Positions 8,735-17,323 of a stretch of 55,179 nucleotides of DNA are shown here, piece by piece; the first letter of the stretch is position 1; every line of letters starts with the position of its first letter. Position numbers and translations under genes: made by a program. Under the pieces are notes generated by a model that saw only the letters and a program-made list of their open reading frames with translations, made no database searches and was not told the DNA's origin. This DNA comes from Clostridia bacterium (lineage in GTDB: Bacteria; Bacillota; Clostridia; Oscillospirales; CAG-272), in contig JAFVOQ010000070.1 of the NCBI GenBank assembly GCA_017505785.1, positions 1 through 55,179 of the forward strand, given 5' to 3'.

Positions 8735-10596
8735 CGTACACCGAGGTAAATGAGAAGTACCGAAATGTCCGCAGGGCTGACACCGCTGATGCGTGAGGCC
8801 TGTCCTACGGTTGCGGGGCGCATGGCGGAAAGCTTTTGCGCCGCTTCGAGTCTGAGTCCTGTGATCTTTTGGTAGTCAAGGGTGCTCGGCAACATTCTTG
8901 ACTCTAACTTTTCATGTCGCGAAACCTCTGCTATTTGGCGGTTGATGTACCCTTCGTACTTGATTTGAACTTCTGCTGAAAGTGCGGCTTTTTTTGTAAG
9001 AGCCGGGCGCGTGGGGTCAAGGGGGGCTAAGGCGTCGTAGGTAATGCCGGGACGGCGCAAAAGATCGGCAAGTGAAATACCTGTGGAAACGGGGGGCTGC
9101 CCCAATTCACTAAGAAACGGGTTTACCTGCGCGGGGGAGAGATGCGTGGTGCTAAGACGGGCGATCTCCTGCGCAATGGCGGCTTGCTTTTGCTCAAACG
9201 CGGCAAAGCGAGCATCATCGATCAGCCCCACTCTGTGGGCAATGGGGGTAAGGCGCGCATCGGCGTTATCCTGGCGCAAAAGCAGGCGGTATTCCGAGCG
9301 AGAGGTCATCATGCGATAGGGCTCGTTGGTGCCCTTGATGATAAGATCGTCAACCAAGGTGCCAAGATAGGAGCTGGAACGGGGTAAGATAACGGGCTCC
9401 TGACCCTTCACCTTCAGGGCTGCATTCATGCCGGCAAGCAGGCCTTGCGCCGCCGCCTCCTCGTAGCCCGAGGTGCCGTTGAACTGTCCCGCGCCAAACA
9501 AGCCGCCGATCTTTCTGAATTCCAGGGTTGCGGTAAGGTCGGTCGGATCGCAGCAATCATATTCTATTGCGTAGGCGTAGCGCATCATCTCGGCTTGCTC
9601 AAAGCCGGGGAGCGTGTGTAGCATTTCTGCCTGTACGTCGGTGGGCAGGGAGGTGGAAAAGCCCTGTAAATAGAGCTCGTCGGTGTCGGCACCGATCGGC
9701 TCAAGGAAAAGCTGGTGGCGTTCTTTATCGGCAAAACGGACCACTTTATCCTCAATTGACGGGCAATATCGGGGACCCGTGCCGTGAATATGGCCACCGT
9801 ACATCGCGGAACGCGATAGGTTTTCACGGATAACGCGATGCGTTTCTTGGTTGGTATAAACAATGTGACAGGGGAGCTGCTTCACGCCTGCCATATAGTC
9901 CTCGGGGGTATCGGCGGCATAGGGTAGGGGATCTGCTTCGCCCGGCTGCTCCTCTAAGCGGTCAAGTGCCACGGAACGGCGATTGATGCGCGCAGGCGTA
10001 CCTGTTTTAAAGCGACGCACCGTTACACCAAGGGCGGCAAGCGAAGCGGAAAGTCCACGCGAGGGCAAAAATCCGTCAGGACCGCTTTCGTAATTGACGT
10101 CGCCCACAAAAATGCGACTTTCGAGATACGTGCCTGCGGCAACAATGACACATTCACAAGCCCAAAGCTCGCCAAGATGCGTCATTACCCCACAAACGTG
10201 ATTGTTTTCGTCTGCTTTGACCGAAACGATCTCGGCTTGCACGAGCCGCAGGTTTTCGGTGCGCTCCAGCACCGATTTCATATATGCCTGATAGTGCTTG
10301 CGGTCTGCCTGCACGCGCTTGGAATGTACAGCGGCACCCTTGCCGAGATTGAGCGTGCGTGATTGGAGCGTTACGGCATCTGCCGCGCGGCCCATTTCAC
10401 CGCCGAGCGCATCGATCTCATAGACCAAATGTCCTTTTGCCGTGCCTCCGATCGAGGGGTTACAGGGCATATTGGCGATCGCCTCAAGCGAAATGGTAAA
10501 CAAAACGGTGTCAACGCCCATGCGCGCGCTTGCCAGTGCCGCCTCGATGCCGGCGTGCCCGGCACCGATCACGGCCACCTTGGTAGAAAGTTTCAT
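8731..10596 (-). CDS. mnmG: tRNA uridine-5-carboxymethylaminomethyl(34) synthesis enzyme MnmG
   Basis: A 621-residue FAD enzyme (GidA) that, with MnmE, installs the cmnm5 group on U34 of tRNAs. The FAD-binding GAGHAGIEAALA starts at residue 11; the family signatures SIEDKVVRF, GLFGAGQFNGTSGYEEAAAQG and SRSEYRLLLRQDNAD are present, and it ends with the typical SPADISVLLIYL. The start at 10596 is supported by AAAGGAGATC just upstream. MnmE is not in this window, although it is usually adjacent in Bacillota. A GCCGAAAGC/GCTTTCGG hairpin lies in the leader at about 10634-10674. Confidence 0.96.
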   Translation of the reverse strand: MKLSTKVAVIGAGHAGIEAALASARMGVDTVLFTISLEAIANMPCNPSIGGTAKGHLVYEIDALGGEMGRAADAVTLQSRTLNLGKGAAVHSKRVQADRKHYQAYMKSVLERTENLRLVQAEIVSVKADENNHVCGVMTHLGELWACECVIVAAGTYLESRIFVGDVNYESGPDGFLPSRGLSASLAALGVTVRRFKTGTPARINRRSVALDRLEEQPGEADPLPYAADTPEDYMAGVKQLPCHIVYTNQETHRVIRENLSRSAMYGGHIHGTGPRYCPSIEDKVVRFADKERHQLFLEPIGADTDELYLQGFSTSLPTDVQAEMLHTLPGFEQAEMMRYAYAIEYDCCDPTDLTATLEFRKIGGLFGAGQFNGTSGYEEAAAQGLLAGMNAALKVKGQEPVILPRSSSYLGTLVDDLIIKGTNEPYRMMTSRSEYRLLLRQDNADARLTPIAHRVGLIDDARFAAFEQKQAAIAQEIARLSTTHLSPAQVNPFLSELGQPPVSTGISLADLLRRPGITYDALAPLDPTRPALTKKAALSAEVQIKYEGYINRQIAEVSRHEKLESRMLPSTLDYQKITGLRLEAAQKLSAMRPATVGQASRISGVSPADISVLLIYLGVR

Positions 10597-10704
10597 AAGA
10601 TCTCCTTTGATTGAACTTGATGCGAGCGACAAGTGCCGAAAGCGCGAAAAAACGGGGCTTTCGGGCGACTTCGGCGATCCTGCTTATCTAAGTTCAGATT
10701 GGAA

Positions 10705-11265
10705 TTATCGAGTTGGTTTAGACAAAACAGTGCCGGACGGGTTGTAAAAACGGCACACAGACAGCATTTTTGCGGTCGCTTCAAAATAAAAGATCGCGCG
10801 GCGTTTTTCTCCACCTTTGCCGGTGTGTAATTCAAAGAGCATAATATAGATATCGGGTGCAGACATACAGGAAACACCCATAAATTCCCGTTCGGGGGTG
10901 TATGCGGTGGCGCGTGCGACCTCGTTTTGATCCGCAAGCGGCGCGATACGCACGGCATCCTTTAGCTTCATCTCAAAGATCTTGCGACGGGAACGGTTTC
11001 CGTATATCTTGGTAAAGGTGAGCGTGCCTGAGGTAACGGAGTATTCGTAATCCACCGAAACGTAACGCCACGTGATGAATATGATCAGTCCAAGCGAGAT
11101 CGGAATAAAGGCAAGCAGGGGTGCGGCAAAGCTGTATTTCATGCCAAGCAGTAAAATTGCCACGGGATACAGGCAATAAAACGCAATAAGGCCGATGCGT
11201 GCGGCAAGCCACTTACCCTGTGTTTTTTGAGAAACAACAAATTCGTATGTCAAAAACTCATTCAT
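10705..11265 (-). CDS. Two-helix membrane protein, DUF6106-like
   Basis: A 186-residue protein with two adjacent transmembrane helices (about residues 22-43 and 48-68) followed by a cytoplasmic beta-rich domain containing VDYEYSVTSGTLTFTKIYG and NRSRRKIFEMKL. This layout and the YEY-x-G-x-L-x-KI-R-R-K pattern resemble clostridial DUF6106 proteins; function is unknown. The start at 11265 is supported by AGGGGG and by the promoter at 11297-11325, which excludes the longer reading frame. It is divergent from the ACT gene. Confidence 0.7.
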   Translation of the reverse strand: MNEFLTYEFVVSQKTQGKWLAARIGLIAFYCLYPVAILLLGMKYSFAAPLLAFIPISLGLIIFITWRYVSVDYEYSVTSGTLTFTKIYGNRSRRKIFEMKLKDAVRIAPLADQNEVARATAYTPEREFMGVSCMSAPDIYIMLFELHTGKGGEKRRAIFYFEATAKMLSVCRFYNPSGTVLSKPTR

Positions 11266-11296
11266 ATAGGAACCCCCTACAATAGCTTCGCCTTTC

Positions 11297-11325
11297 AGTA
11301 TACCATAAAAAAATACATATTTCAA
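11297..11325 (-). promoter_or_regulatory. Promoter for the DUF6106-like gene
   Basis: Minus-strand TTGAAA (11320-11325) and TATACT (11297-11302), spacer 17. Confidence 0.75.
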
Positions 11326-11354
11326 TGTTTTTGTAAAGTATCCTCCAAAAGCCC

Positions 11355-11383
11355 TTGCTATTTTTTTTATAAAGAGGTATAAT
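11355..11383 (+). promoter_or_regulatory. Promoter for the ACT-UPF0210 operon
   Basis: TTGCTA (11355-11360) and a perfect TATAAT (11378-11383), spacer 17. It is back-to-back with the minus-strand promoter at 11297-11325. Confidence 0.75.
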
Positions 11384-11426
11384 GGTAGCATTAAAGGATC
11401 GGCAGTGCCGAGAAGGAGAATGAAAA

Positions 11427-11696
11427 ATGAAAGCAGTCATTACCGTTACAGGCAAGGATAGCGTTGGCATTATCGCCGCTGTGAGCACGTTTTGTGCGAA
11501 GCACGGCGCAAACATTACCGAGATCACGCAGAGCGTCCTCTCCGAGTATTTCGCGATGATCATGATCGCGGAGATCGACAAGCTCTCGGTGCCCTTTGCG
11601 GATTTTGCCGACAAGCTCGCAGCAATGGGCAAGGAAAGAGGGCTCGATACCCGTGCGATGCATGAAGATATTTTTAATACCATGCATCATATTTAA
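11427..11696 (+). CDS. ACT domain protein, UPF0237 family
   Basis: A single 89-residue ACT domain, beginning with VITVTGKDSVGIIAAVS and the conserved GANITEI turn. ACT domains bind small ligands such as amino acids and regulate enzymes or transcription; the ligand here is unknown. AAGGAG precedes the ATG. It is followed after 12 bases by the UPF0210 gene, the usual pairing in Bacillota, suggesting that the two proteins act together. Confidence 0.92.
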   Translation: MKAVITVTGKDSVGIIAAVSTFCAKHGANITEITQSVLSEYFAMIMIAEIDKLSVPFADFADKLAAMGKERGLDTRAMHEDIFNTMHHI

Positions 11697-11708
11697 GGAG
11701 AGTGCAGC

Positions 11709-13067
11709 ATGCTAAACGTAGCCGATATACTGGAAACGATCGGGATGATCCGAGAGGAAAATCTCGATATCAGAACCATAACCATGGGCATCTCGCTCCT
11801 TGACTGTGTCAGTGAGGATGCCAACCGCCTTTGTGACAAGGTGTACGATAAGATCACAAAAACCGCAGAAAAGCTGGTAGATACCGGCGTTTCGATCGAG
11901 CGTGAATACGGGATCCCGATCGTGAATAAGCGCGTATCGGTCACGCCTGTGTCGCTTATTGGCGGCGCGATCTCACCCGAAGGGTACTTAAAGCTCGCAC
12001 ATACCCTGCAACGTGCCGCGAAAACGCTGGGTATCAACTTTATTGGCGGATACTCTGCGCTGGTGCACAAGGGCATGACTGTGGGGGATAGAAATCTTAT
12101 TTCCGTGATCCCCGAGGCACTTGCCGAAACCGAGAACGTATGCTCCTCGGTGAACGTGGCAAGCACAAAGGCGGGTATTAACATGGATGCCATTCGCCTT
12201 ATGGGCAGCACGATCAAGCGTGCGGCGTACCTTACGCGCGACAACAACTCGATCGGCTGTGCCAAGCTGGTCGTTTTCGCAAACGTCCCCGAGGATAATC
12301 CCTTTATGGCAGGTGCATTCCACGGCGTGGGCGAGCCCGACAGCGTCATCAACGTGGGTGTTTCGGGCCCCGGCGTGGTGGCGGCGGCAATTCGCCGCGC
12401 AGGGGAGTGCGATCTTTCCAAGCTTGCCGACGTGATCAAGACCACTGCTTTCAAGATCACGCGCGTTGGCCAGCTTGTTGCAAGCGAGGCGGCAAAGCGC
12501 CTTGGCGCGCCCTTCGGCATCATCGATCTTTCCCTTGCCCCCACGCCCGCCATTGGCGACTCGGTTGCCCGTATCCTTGAGGAAATGGGTCTTGAGGTCT
12601 GCGGTGCGCACGGCACCACTGCGGCACTTGCGATGCTCAACGATGCCGTAAAGAAGGGCGGCGTTATGGCTTCCTCGCACGTCGGCGGACTTTCCGGCGC
12701 ATTCATTCCCGTTTCGGAGGATGAGGGCATGATCGCCGCGGTAAATGCCGGTGCGCTTTCCATTGAAAAGCTCGAGGCAATGACGGCTGTTTGCTCGGTC
12801 GGCCTTGACATGATCGCCGTGCCCGGCGATACCACCGAGGAGGTCATTTGCGGCATCATTGCCGACGAGATCTCTATTGGCGTGGCGAATACAAAGACCA
12901 CGGCGGTGCGCCTCATTCCTGCCTACGGCAAGACTGTTGGCGACAGCGTCAGCTTTGGCGGCCTTTTGGGCACTGCACCCATTATGCCCCTTCGCACCTA
13001 TTCTCCCGCTAAATTTATTTCGCGCGGCGGCAGAATCCCCGCGCCCATTCACAGCCTGAAAAATTAA
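11709..13067 (+). CDS. UPF0210 (DUF711/PFL-like) family protein
   Basis: A 452-residue protein matching the UPF0210 family over its full length, with [22 protein letters not shown] at the N-terminus, Gly-rich [22 protein letters not shown] and AHGTTAALA segments. The family is related in fold to pyruvate-formate-lyase-like proteins, but no reaction is established. AAGGAGAGTG precedes the start. It is the second gene of a two-gene operon with the ACT protein and ends before the repeat island. Confidence 0.93.
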   Translation: MLNVADILETIGMIREENLDIRTITMGISLLDCVSEDANRLCDKVYDKITKTAEKLVDTGVSIEREYGIPIVNKRVSVTPVSLIGGAISPEGYLKLAHTLQRAAKTLGINFIGGYSALVHKGMTVGDRNLISVIPEALAETENVCSSVNVASTKAGINMDAIRLMGSTIKRAAYLTRDNNSIGCAKLVVFANVPEDNPFMAGAFHGVGEPDSVINVGVSGPGVVAAAIRRAGECDLSKLADVIKTTAFKITRVGQLVASEAAKRLGAPFGIIDLSLAPTPAIGDSVARILEEMGLEVCGAHGTTAALAMLNDAVKKGGVMASSHVGGLSGAFIPVSEDEGMIAAVNAGALSIEKLEAMTAVCSVGLDMIAVPGDTTEEVICGIIADEISIGVANTKTTAVRLIPAYGKTVGDSVSFGGLLGTAPIMPLRTYSPAKFISRGGRIPAPIHSLKN

Positions 13068-13136
13068 AAGCAAAAGCGCACGCCGCGACAAGGGATGCTC
13101 TCTGTTAGCGTGTTATCCTTAACGGAGAACACGCAA

Positions 13137-13311
13137 TGAATTGCAACCCTACGGCTTGCGTGAATTGAAAGCTCTCGCTTTCGTGAATTGCCTGCGGCAT
13201 GAATTGCGCCTTACGGCGCGTTGGTTGCAATTCAATTCATGGAGCGAAGCGAGAAATCATGGCGAAGCCAATTCATGATGCCTCATTTGCGGAGCAAATA
13301 GCATCAATTCA
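13137..13311. repeat. Hairpin array delimited by four TGAATTG and four CAATTCA words
   Basis: TGAATTG occurs at 13137, 13161, 13184 and 13200; its complement CAATTCA occurs at 13228, 13233, 13269 and 13305. Most of the segments between the words are themselves short hairpins, for example AAAGCTCTCGCTTT, GCGCCTTACGGCGC, TGGCGAAGCCA and ATTTGCGGAGCAAAT. The whole therefore reads as an inverted array of mini-hairpins between two genes. No gene is seen. Confidence 0.8.
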
Positions 13312-13326
13312 TTCATAAAAACGATC

Positions 13327-13370
13327 AGAGCAAGAATAGAAGGATTTTTCTCCTTTTATTCTTGCTCTTT
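13327..13370 (+). terminator. Terminator of the ACT-UPF0210 operon
   Basis: AGAGCAAGAATA pairs with TATTCTTGCTCT; the inner stem AAGGA/TCCTT closes a small T loop, followed by TTTCTGCTT. It lies beyond the hairpin array, so the array would be transcribed with the operon. Confidence 0.75.
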
Positions 13371-13994
13371 CTGCTTGTAATAAGGGTTTGGGCTTAGCCC
13401 ATAGAGCATTTGACCGGTCAAATGCGATGCTCGCACTTTTGTCAAAGTGTAAATTCTCCGATAAGGATATCACCGGTTTGCGGTGTGCGTTTTTTTGCGC
13501 TGCCATATACCGCCAAGCGCAAAGCAAAAGCGCAGCAAGGCCGCAAAAAACAAGGCGTGGCAAGGCTTTGAGGGTCGTGCGCCGAAAAAACAGGGGAAAA
13601 CCGCAAAAAGGAAAAATATGGTTTTTTGTCGCAGTGGGAAGAAAAATGCCCGAAAAGGGAAAAATGAGAAGCGAGGTGGGAAGGAAAGTTCCCCAAAAAC
13701 GCAAAATTTCCAAAAACGGAAACAGCGCGGTTTTTCCACCAAGGCACAGGTCCAGCCTGTGGAAAACCCTGTGGAAACTGTGTAAAACTCCTTTTGTAGC
13801 AGGGAGTTCAGGATGTTTTTGCCTGTAAAATACCTGTGCAAAAGTGGGGGTGTCAAGCACAAAAAACAGGAATTTTGTCGTTGCAAAAAAGGAAAGGCTT
13901 TTCCAAAGTGCGAAAAGTTTTTTGGGGGCATCAAAACGCGGAGCTCACCGTTTTTTTGGGTACGGCTCTCGCGCGAAATTTTGTGCTTCGCCCC
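13371..13994. other. Long purine-rich intergenic region with 20 bp palindrome and DnaA-box-like cluster
   Basis: No gene is supported; the open frames here are Lys/Arg-rich and have no ribosome-binding sites. A perfect 20 bp palindrome, GCATTTGACCGGTCAAATGC, lies at 13406-13425. TGTGGAAAA (13758-13766), TGTGGAAAC (13770-13778), TGTGTAAAA (13779-13787) and an opposing TTTTTCCACC (13731-13740) are one to two bases from the DnaA box TGTGGATAA. The plus strand is rich in A and G over several hundred bases. This could be an origin-like or regulatory region, or simply drift. Confidence 0.45.
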
Positions 13995-14023
13995 TTGACA
14001 TGAATGCAGTTAAAGTTTATAAT
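13995..14023 (+). promoter_or_regulatory. Consensus promoter for the split transketolase genes
   Basis: Perfect TTGACA (13995-14000) and perfect TATAAT (14018-14023) with a 17-base spacer, followed by a run of TAAT repeats. Confidence 0.9.
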
Positions 14024-14076
14024 TATAATAATATATTACGACATTGCCCGACATGCGGGCGTACAGGAGGGAAACC

Positions 14077-14910
14077 ATGGAAAGGGCAAAAAAACAACAG
14101 CTTGCCGAAATCGCCGCTAAAATGAGGCTTGATATCCTTGATCAGGTTCATGCCGCAGGATGCGGTCACCCGGGCGGTTCACTTTCGATCGCCGATATTA
14201 TGGCATATCTTTATTTTTCCGAGATGAAGGTAGATCCTGCTGATCCTACCATGGAATCGCGCGACCGCTTTGTGCTTTCAAAGGGACACACTGCCCCCGC
14301 GCTCTATGCTGCGCTTGCCGAAAAGGGATATTTTCCGCGCGAGGAGCTTTTGGGGCTGCGTAAGATCCATTCCTTCTTGCAGGGTCACCCCGATATGAAG
14401 AGCACGCCCGGTGTGGATATGAGCACAGGCTCGCTTGGCCTTGGTGTTTCAGCCGCTTGCGGCATGGCACTTGCCGCTAAGATCGACGGGCGCGACTATC
14501 GCACCTACACCATGCTTGGCGACGGTGAGAGCGAGGAGGGACAGGTTTGGGAGGCCATGATGTTTGCCGCCCATTATAAGCTGGACAACCTCGTTGTGAT
14601 GATCGACTGGAACGGCTTGCAGATCGACGGACCTGTGACCGAGATCATGAACCCGACGCCCCACGATAAAAAGCTTGAGGCATTCGGCTTCCACGTGATC
14701 GTTGCCGACGGGCACGATTTTGACGAGATCGAAAAGGCCTTTGAGGAGGCAAAAACCGTCAAGGGCAAGCCCACTGCCATTATCTTTAAGACCGTGAAGG
14801 GTAAGGGTGTTTCCTTTATGGAGAACCAGGTGAACTGGCACGGTGTGGCACCCAACGACGAGCAATACGAGATCGCCGTGGCAGAGATCAAGGCGAAGGC
14901 AAAGGTATAA
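14077..14910 (+). CDS. Transketolase, N-terminal subunit
   Basis: A 277-residue thiamine-diphosphate-binding half of transketolase, which moves two-carbon units between sugar phosphates in the non-oxidative pentose phosphate pathway. HPGGSLS (31-37), SKGHTAPALYA (68-78), TGSLGLG (117-123) and the ThDP/Mg motif GDGES...W (148-158) are visible. The start at 14077 is chosen for AGGAGG 7 bases upstream. The C-terminal half is encoded by the next gene after 13 bases; such split transketolases are common in anaerobic Clostridia. Confidence 0.95.
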   Translation: MERAKKQQLAEIAAKMRLDILDQVHAAGCGHPGGSLSIADIMAYLYFSEMKVDPADPTMESRDRFVLSKGHTAPALYAALAEKGYFPREELLGLRKIHSFLQGHPDMKSTPGVDMSTGSLGLGVSAACGMALAAKIDGRDYRTYTMLGDGESEEGQVWEAMMFAAHYKLDNLVVMIDWNGLQIDGPVTEIMNPTPHDKKLEAFGFHVIVADGHDFDEIEKAFEEAKTVKGKPTAIIFKTVKGKGVSFMENQVNWHGVAPNDEQYEIAVAEIKAKAKV

Positions 14911-14923
14911 GGGGGACGCAGAA

Positions 14924-15865
14924 ATGGCAGAAAAGATTGCAACAAGACAAGCCTACGGCGAGATGCTTGCCGAGCTTGGCGAAAAATATGATTTTGTGGT
15001 GCTTGACGCAGACCTTGCGGCAGCTACCAAAACAGGGATTTTCAAGAAAAAATTTCCCGATCGCCATTTTGATTGCGGCATTGCCGAGGGCAATATGATG
15101 TCGGTGGCGGCAGGTCTTGCGGCAGCCGGCAAGATCCCGTTTGTTTCCTCCTTTGCCATGTTTGCATCGGGGCGTGCCTTTGAGCAGATCCGCAACTCCG
15201 TTGGGTATCCTCATTTGAACGTAAAGATCGGTGCTACGCACGCAGGTATTACCGTGGGCGAGGACGGTGCCACGCACCAGTGCAACGAGGATATTGCCCT
15301 GATGCGCGCCATTCCCGGTATGACGGTGATCAACCCCGCCGATGCGGTAGAGGCGCGTGCGGCAGTGGAGGCGGCACTTCATTTTAAGGGCCCTGTGTAT
15401 CTCCGCTTTGGCAGATATGCCGTGCCTGTGTTCAACGACAAGGCAACCTACAAGTTTGAGCTTGGTAAGGGCGTGCAGCTGCGCGAGGGTACTGACGTTA
15501 CGATCATTGCCACGGGTATTATGGTCGATATGGCAAACACCGCAGCAGATATGCTGAAGGCAGAGGGTGTTTCTGCCCGTGTGATCAACATTCACACCAT
15601 TAAGCCCCTTGACCGTGAGATCGTGCTGAAGGCGGCGAAGGAAACGGGCGCGATCGTTACCGCAGAGGAGCACAGCATTATCGGCGGTCTTGGTGCAGCC
15701 GTTGCCGAAACGGTTTGCGAGGGCTACCCCGTTCCCGTTGTGCGCGTTGGCGTAAACGACACCTTCGGTCGCTCGGGATCGGTGCCGGATCTGCTTGAGG
15801 CATTCGGACTTACCCCTGCCAATATTGTGAAAAAAGCAAAAGAGGCAATTGCGCTCAAAAAATAA
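14924..15865 (+). CDS. Transketolase, C-terminal subunit
   Basis: A 313-residue partner of the preceding subunit, carrying the pyrimidine-binding domain of ThDP enzymes (residues 1-165; with GIAEGNMMSVAAGLA and FASGRAFEQIRN) and the C-terminal transketolase domain (about 190-313; IHTIKPLDREIV, GRSGSVPDLLEAFGL). GGGGGACGCAG precedes the ATG. The two halves together approximate the length of a full transketolase. A strong terminator follows. Confidence 0.95.
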   Translation: MAEKIATRQAYGEMLAELGEKYDFVVLDADLAAATKTGIFKKKFPDRHFDCGIAEGNMMSVAAGLAAAGKIPFVSSFAMFASGRAFEQIRNSVGYPHLNVKIGATHAGITVGEDGATHQCNEDIALMRAIPGMTVINPADAVEARAAVEAALHFKGPVYLRFGRYAVPVFNDKATYKFELGKGVQLREGTDVTIIATGIMVDMANTAADMLKAEGVSARVINIHTIKPLDREIVLKAAKETGAIVTAEEHSIIGGLGAAVAETVCEGYPVPVVRVGVNDTFGRSGSVPDLLEAFGLTPANIVKKAKEAIALKK

Positions 15866-15874
15866 AAAACGCAC

Positions 15875-15901
15875 AAAAACGCCGCACCATGCGGCGTTTT
15901 T
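15875..15901 (+). terminator. Terminator of the transketolase operon
   Basis: AAAAACGCCGC-ACCAT-GCGGCGTTTTT, a perfect 11 bp stem followed by T. It ends only 9 bases before the next start codon. Confidence 0.9.
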
Positions 15902-15910
15902 CAACGAAAT

Positions 15911-16246
15911 ATGGAAACGAAAAGATTTTTAAAAAACGATAACGGCTTTGTTTGCACGCACTGCGGCAAGGAGGTGCAGCCGCTGGGCTTTAGCTCGCGT
16001 AACCACTGCCCCTTTTGTCTGTGGAGCCTGCACGTGGATATCAATCCGGGGGACCGCGCCAACACGTGCGGTGGCGAAATGGAGCCCGTGAGTGCAGTGC
16101 CCGATGCCAAAAAGGGATTTGTGATCCTGCACCGTTGCGTGCGCTGCGGTGAGATCCACCGCAACCGTGCCGCACATGAGGCGACGGTACAGCCCGACAA
16201 CAAAAAGCTGCTCATTGCCTTAACGGCAAAACCGATCATAAAATAG
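15911..16246 (+). CDS. RNHCP domain zinc-ribbon-like protein
   Basis: A 111-residue protein with the diagnostic RNHCPFCLWSLHVD motif (about residues 30-43) and two further Cys pairs (CTHC, CVRC), likely zinc ligands. Function of the RNHCP family is unknown. The first ATG lies directly after the transketolase terminator and has no Shine-Dalgarno sequence in front of it; translation may depend on an unmapped leaderless or short-leader transcript. The lipoprotein gene follows after 17 bases. Confidence 0.85.
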   Translation: METKRFLKNDNGFVCTHCGKEVQPLGFSSRNHCPFCLWSLHVDINPGDRANTCGGEMEPVSAVPDAKKGFVILHRCVRCGEIHRNRAAHEATVQPDNKKLLIALTAKPIIK

Positions 16247-16263
16247 AAAGGTAGGGAAACGGT

Positions 16264-17298
16264 ATGAGAAAATTGCGCTGTATTACGCTAATACTGCTAT
16301 TTTCTCTCGTGCTTGTCGCCTGTGGCGGCGAGGGGGATACCTATCTGTATGATACGGGCGCGCACACGCACGTCTACGGGAACCGCTATGACGTAACGCC
16401 CGAAACCTGTATCTGTGAGGGCACGCAGATCCGCTATTGCAAGATCTGTCACCAAGCGGTGACAGATACCGTTGCCGTGCCAGAGGATATCGCTGCCAGA
16501 AAGCACGCGTTTTCCGATACCGTAGTGGCACCTACCGAGGCGGAGGAGGGCTACACCAAACGGAGCTGTACGCTGTGTGAATACGTGATTGAGCGTACCG
16601 ACGTGATTCCCGCGCGTTACGCGCTATTAACCGATGCCGCAACCAAGACCGAAGCACCCAATGGGGTCAGTGGCATTTTGATGTCGGATACAGCCACGCA
16701 TAAGCTTTCGTACAGCGTGGGTGGCGAGGGTGCTGTGTCGCCCGTGATCGCGCGCCGCTTGGCGGTGGCTTTGGCGATCACTGAGGAGCTTGAACGGCAG
16801 GGCACCGCACTCACACCGGAAACGCTCATTACGCTTGTCAGCGGCATGGGTGAGGGAAACAGCTACACGGTGCGCGAATTACTGTATGAATGGGTCGCAA
16901 GCGGTGACATTGATGTAGCGCGCGGCTTTGCTATGGCACTTGACGGGAGCGAGGCGGCGTTTGCCGCACGTGTTGCGGCACGGCTTGAAAAGTTGGGTGT
17001 GTTGGCACAGGTAACGGTTGATCCCTTTGCCCCCGAAGCACAAGGGGCGGCAACCCTTCACGCCACAGGCGTGATGCTTGCGCGTGCCCTTGATGTGCCG
17101 CTTCTTTGCGAGGCGTTTTCCAATGCCGTGCCGGGGCTTGTGCGGATTGCCGGGAAAAAGCCGGCACTTTATCTGTCGGTCGGTGGGCTTCGCATCTCGG
17201 CAATGAAAACCGATGCGGGCGTGTATCACTTTTTGCTGCTCAGCGGCGAAAATGCGCCCTCCAATCTTGAAAACACGCTGTTTTTGGCTGTTTTATAA
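16264..17298 (+). CDS. Lipoprotein with Cys-rich repeats and a degenerate S11 (D-Ala-D-Ala carboxypeptidase-like) domain
   Basis: A 344-residue lipoprotein with signal peptide and lipobox LVAC (Cys20). Residues 33-115 contain two Cys/His modules (YCKIC, SCTLC) of the type also present in the protease at 25042. Residues 135-320 follow the layout of serine carboxypeptidases of family S11 (ILMSDTATHKL, YTVRELLYEWVASGD, EKLGV), but all three catalytic motifs are altered: SxxK is S159-P-V-I162, SxN is S213-G-D215 and KTG is K315-T-D317. It is probably an inactive, peptidoglycan-facing binding protein. It lies between the RNHCP gene and mscS. The S11 relation is read from motif order, not from a search. 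Confidence 0.72.
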   Translation: MRKLRCITLILLFSLVLVACGGEGDTYLYDTGAHTHVYGNRYDVTPETCICEGTQIRYCKICHQAVTDTVAVPEDIAARKHAFSDTVVAPTEAEEGYTKRSCTLCEYVIERTDVIPARYALLTDAATKTEAPNGVSGILMSDTATHKLSYSVGGEGAVSPVIARRLAVALAITEELERQGTALTPETLITLVSGMGEGNSYTVRELLYEWVASGDIDVARGFAMALDGSEAAFAARVAARLEKLGVLAQVTVDPFAPEAQGAATLHATGVMLARALDVPLLCEAFSNAVPGLVRIAGKKPALYLSVGGLRISAMKTDAGVYHFLLLSGENAPSNLENTLFLAVL

Positions 17299-17323
17299 AA
17301 TTACCCGAAAGGAAAGAAAAGTT

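Noticed and set aside
11988-13091. Minus-strand open frame of 367 codons opposite the UPF0210 gene
   Set aside because: Antisense shadow; the plus-strand frame is conserved and has promoter and ribosome-binding site.
13388-13828. Plus-strand open frame of 146 codons in the gene-free region
   Set aside because: Extreme Lys/Arg/Gly content, no ribosome-binding site, and overlapping frames of equal length in the same DNA.
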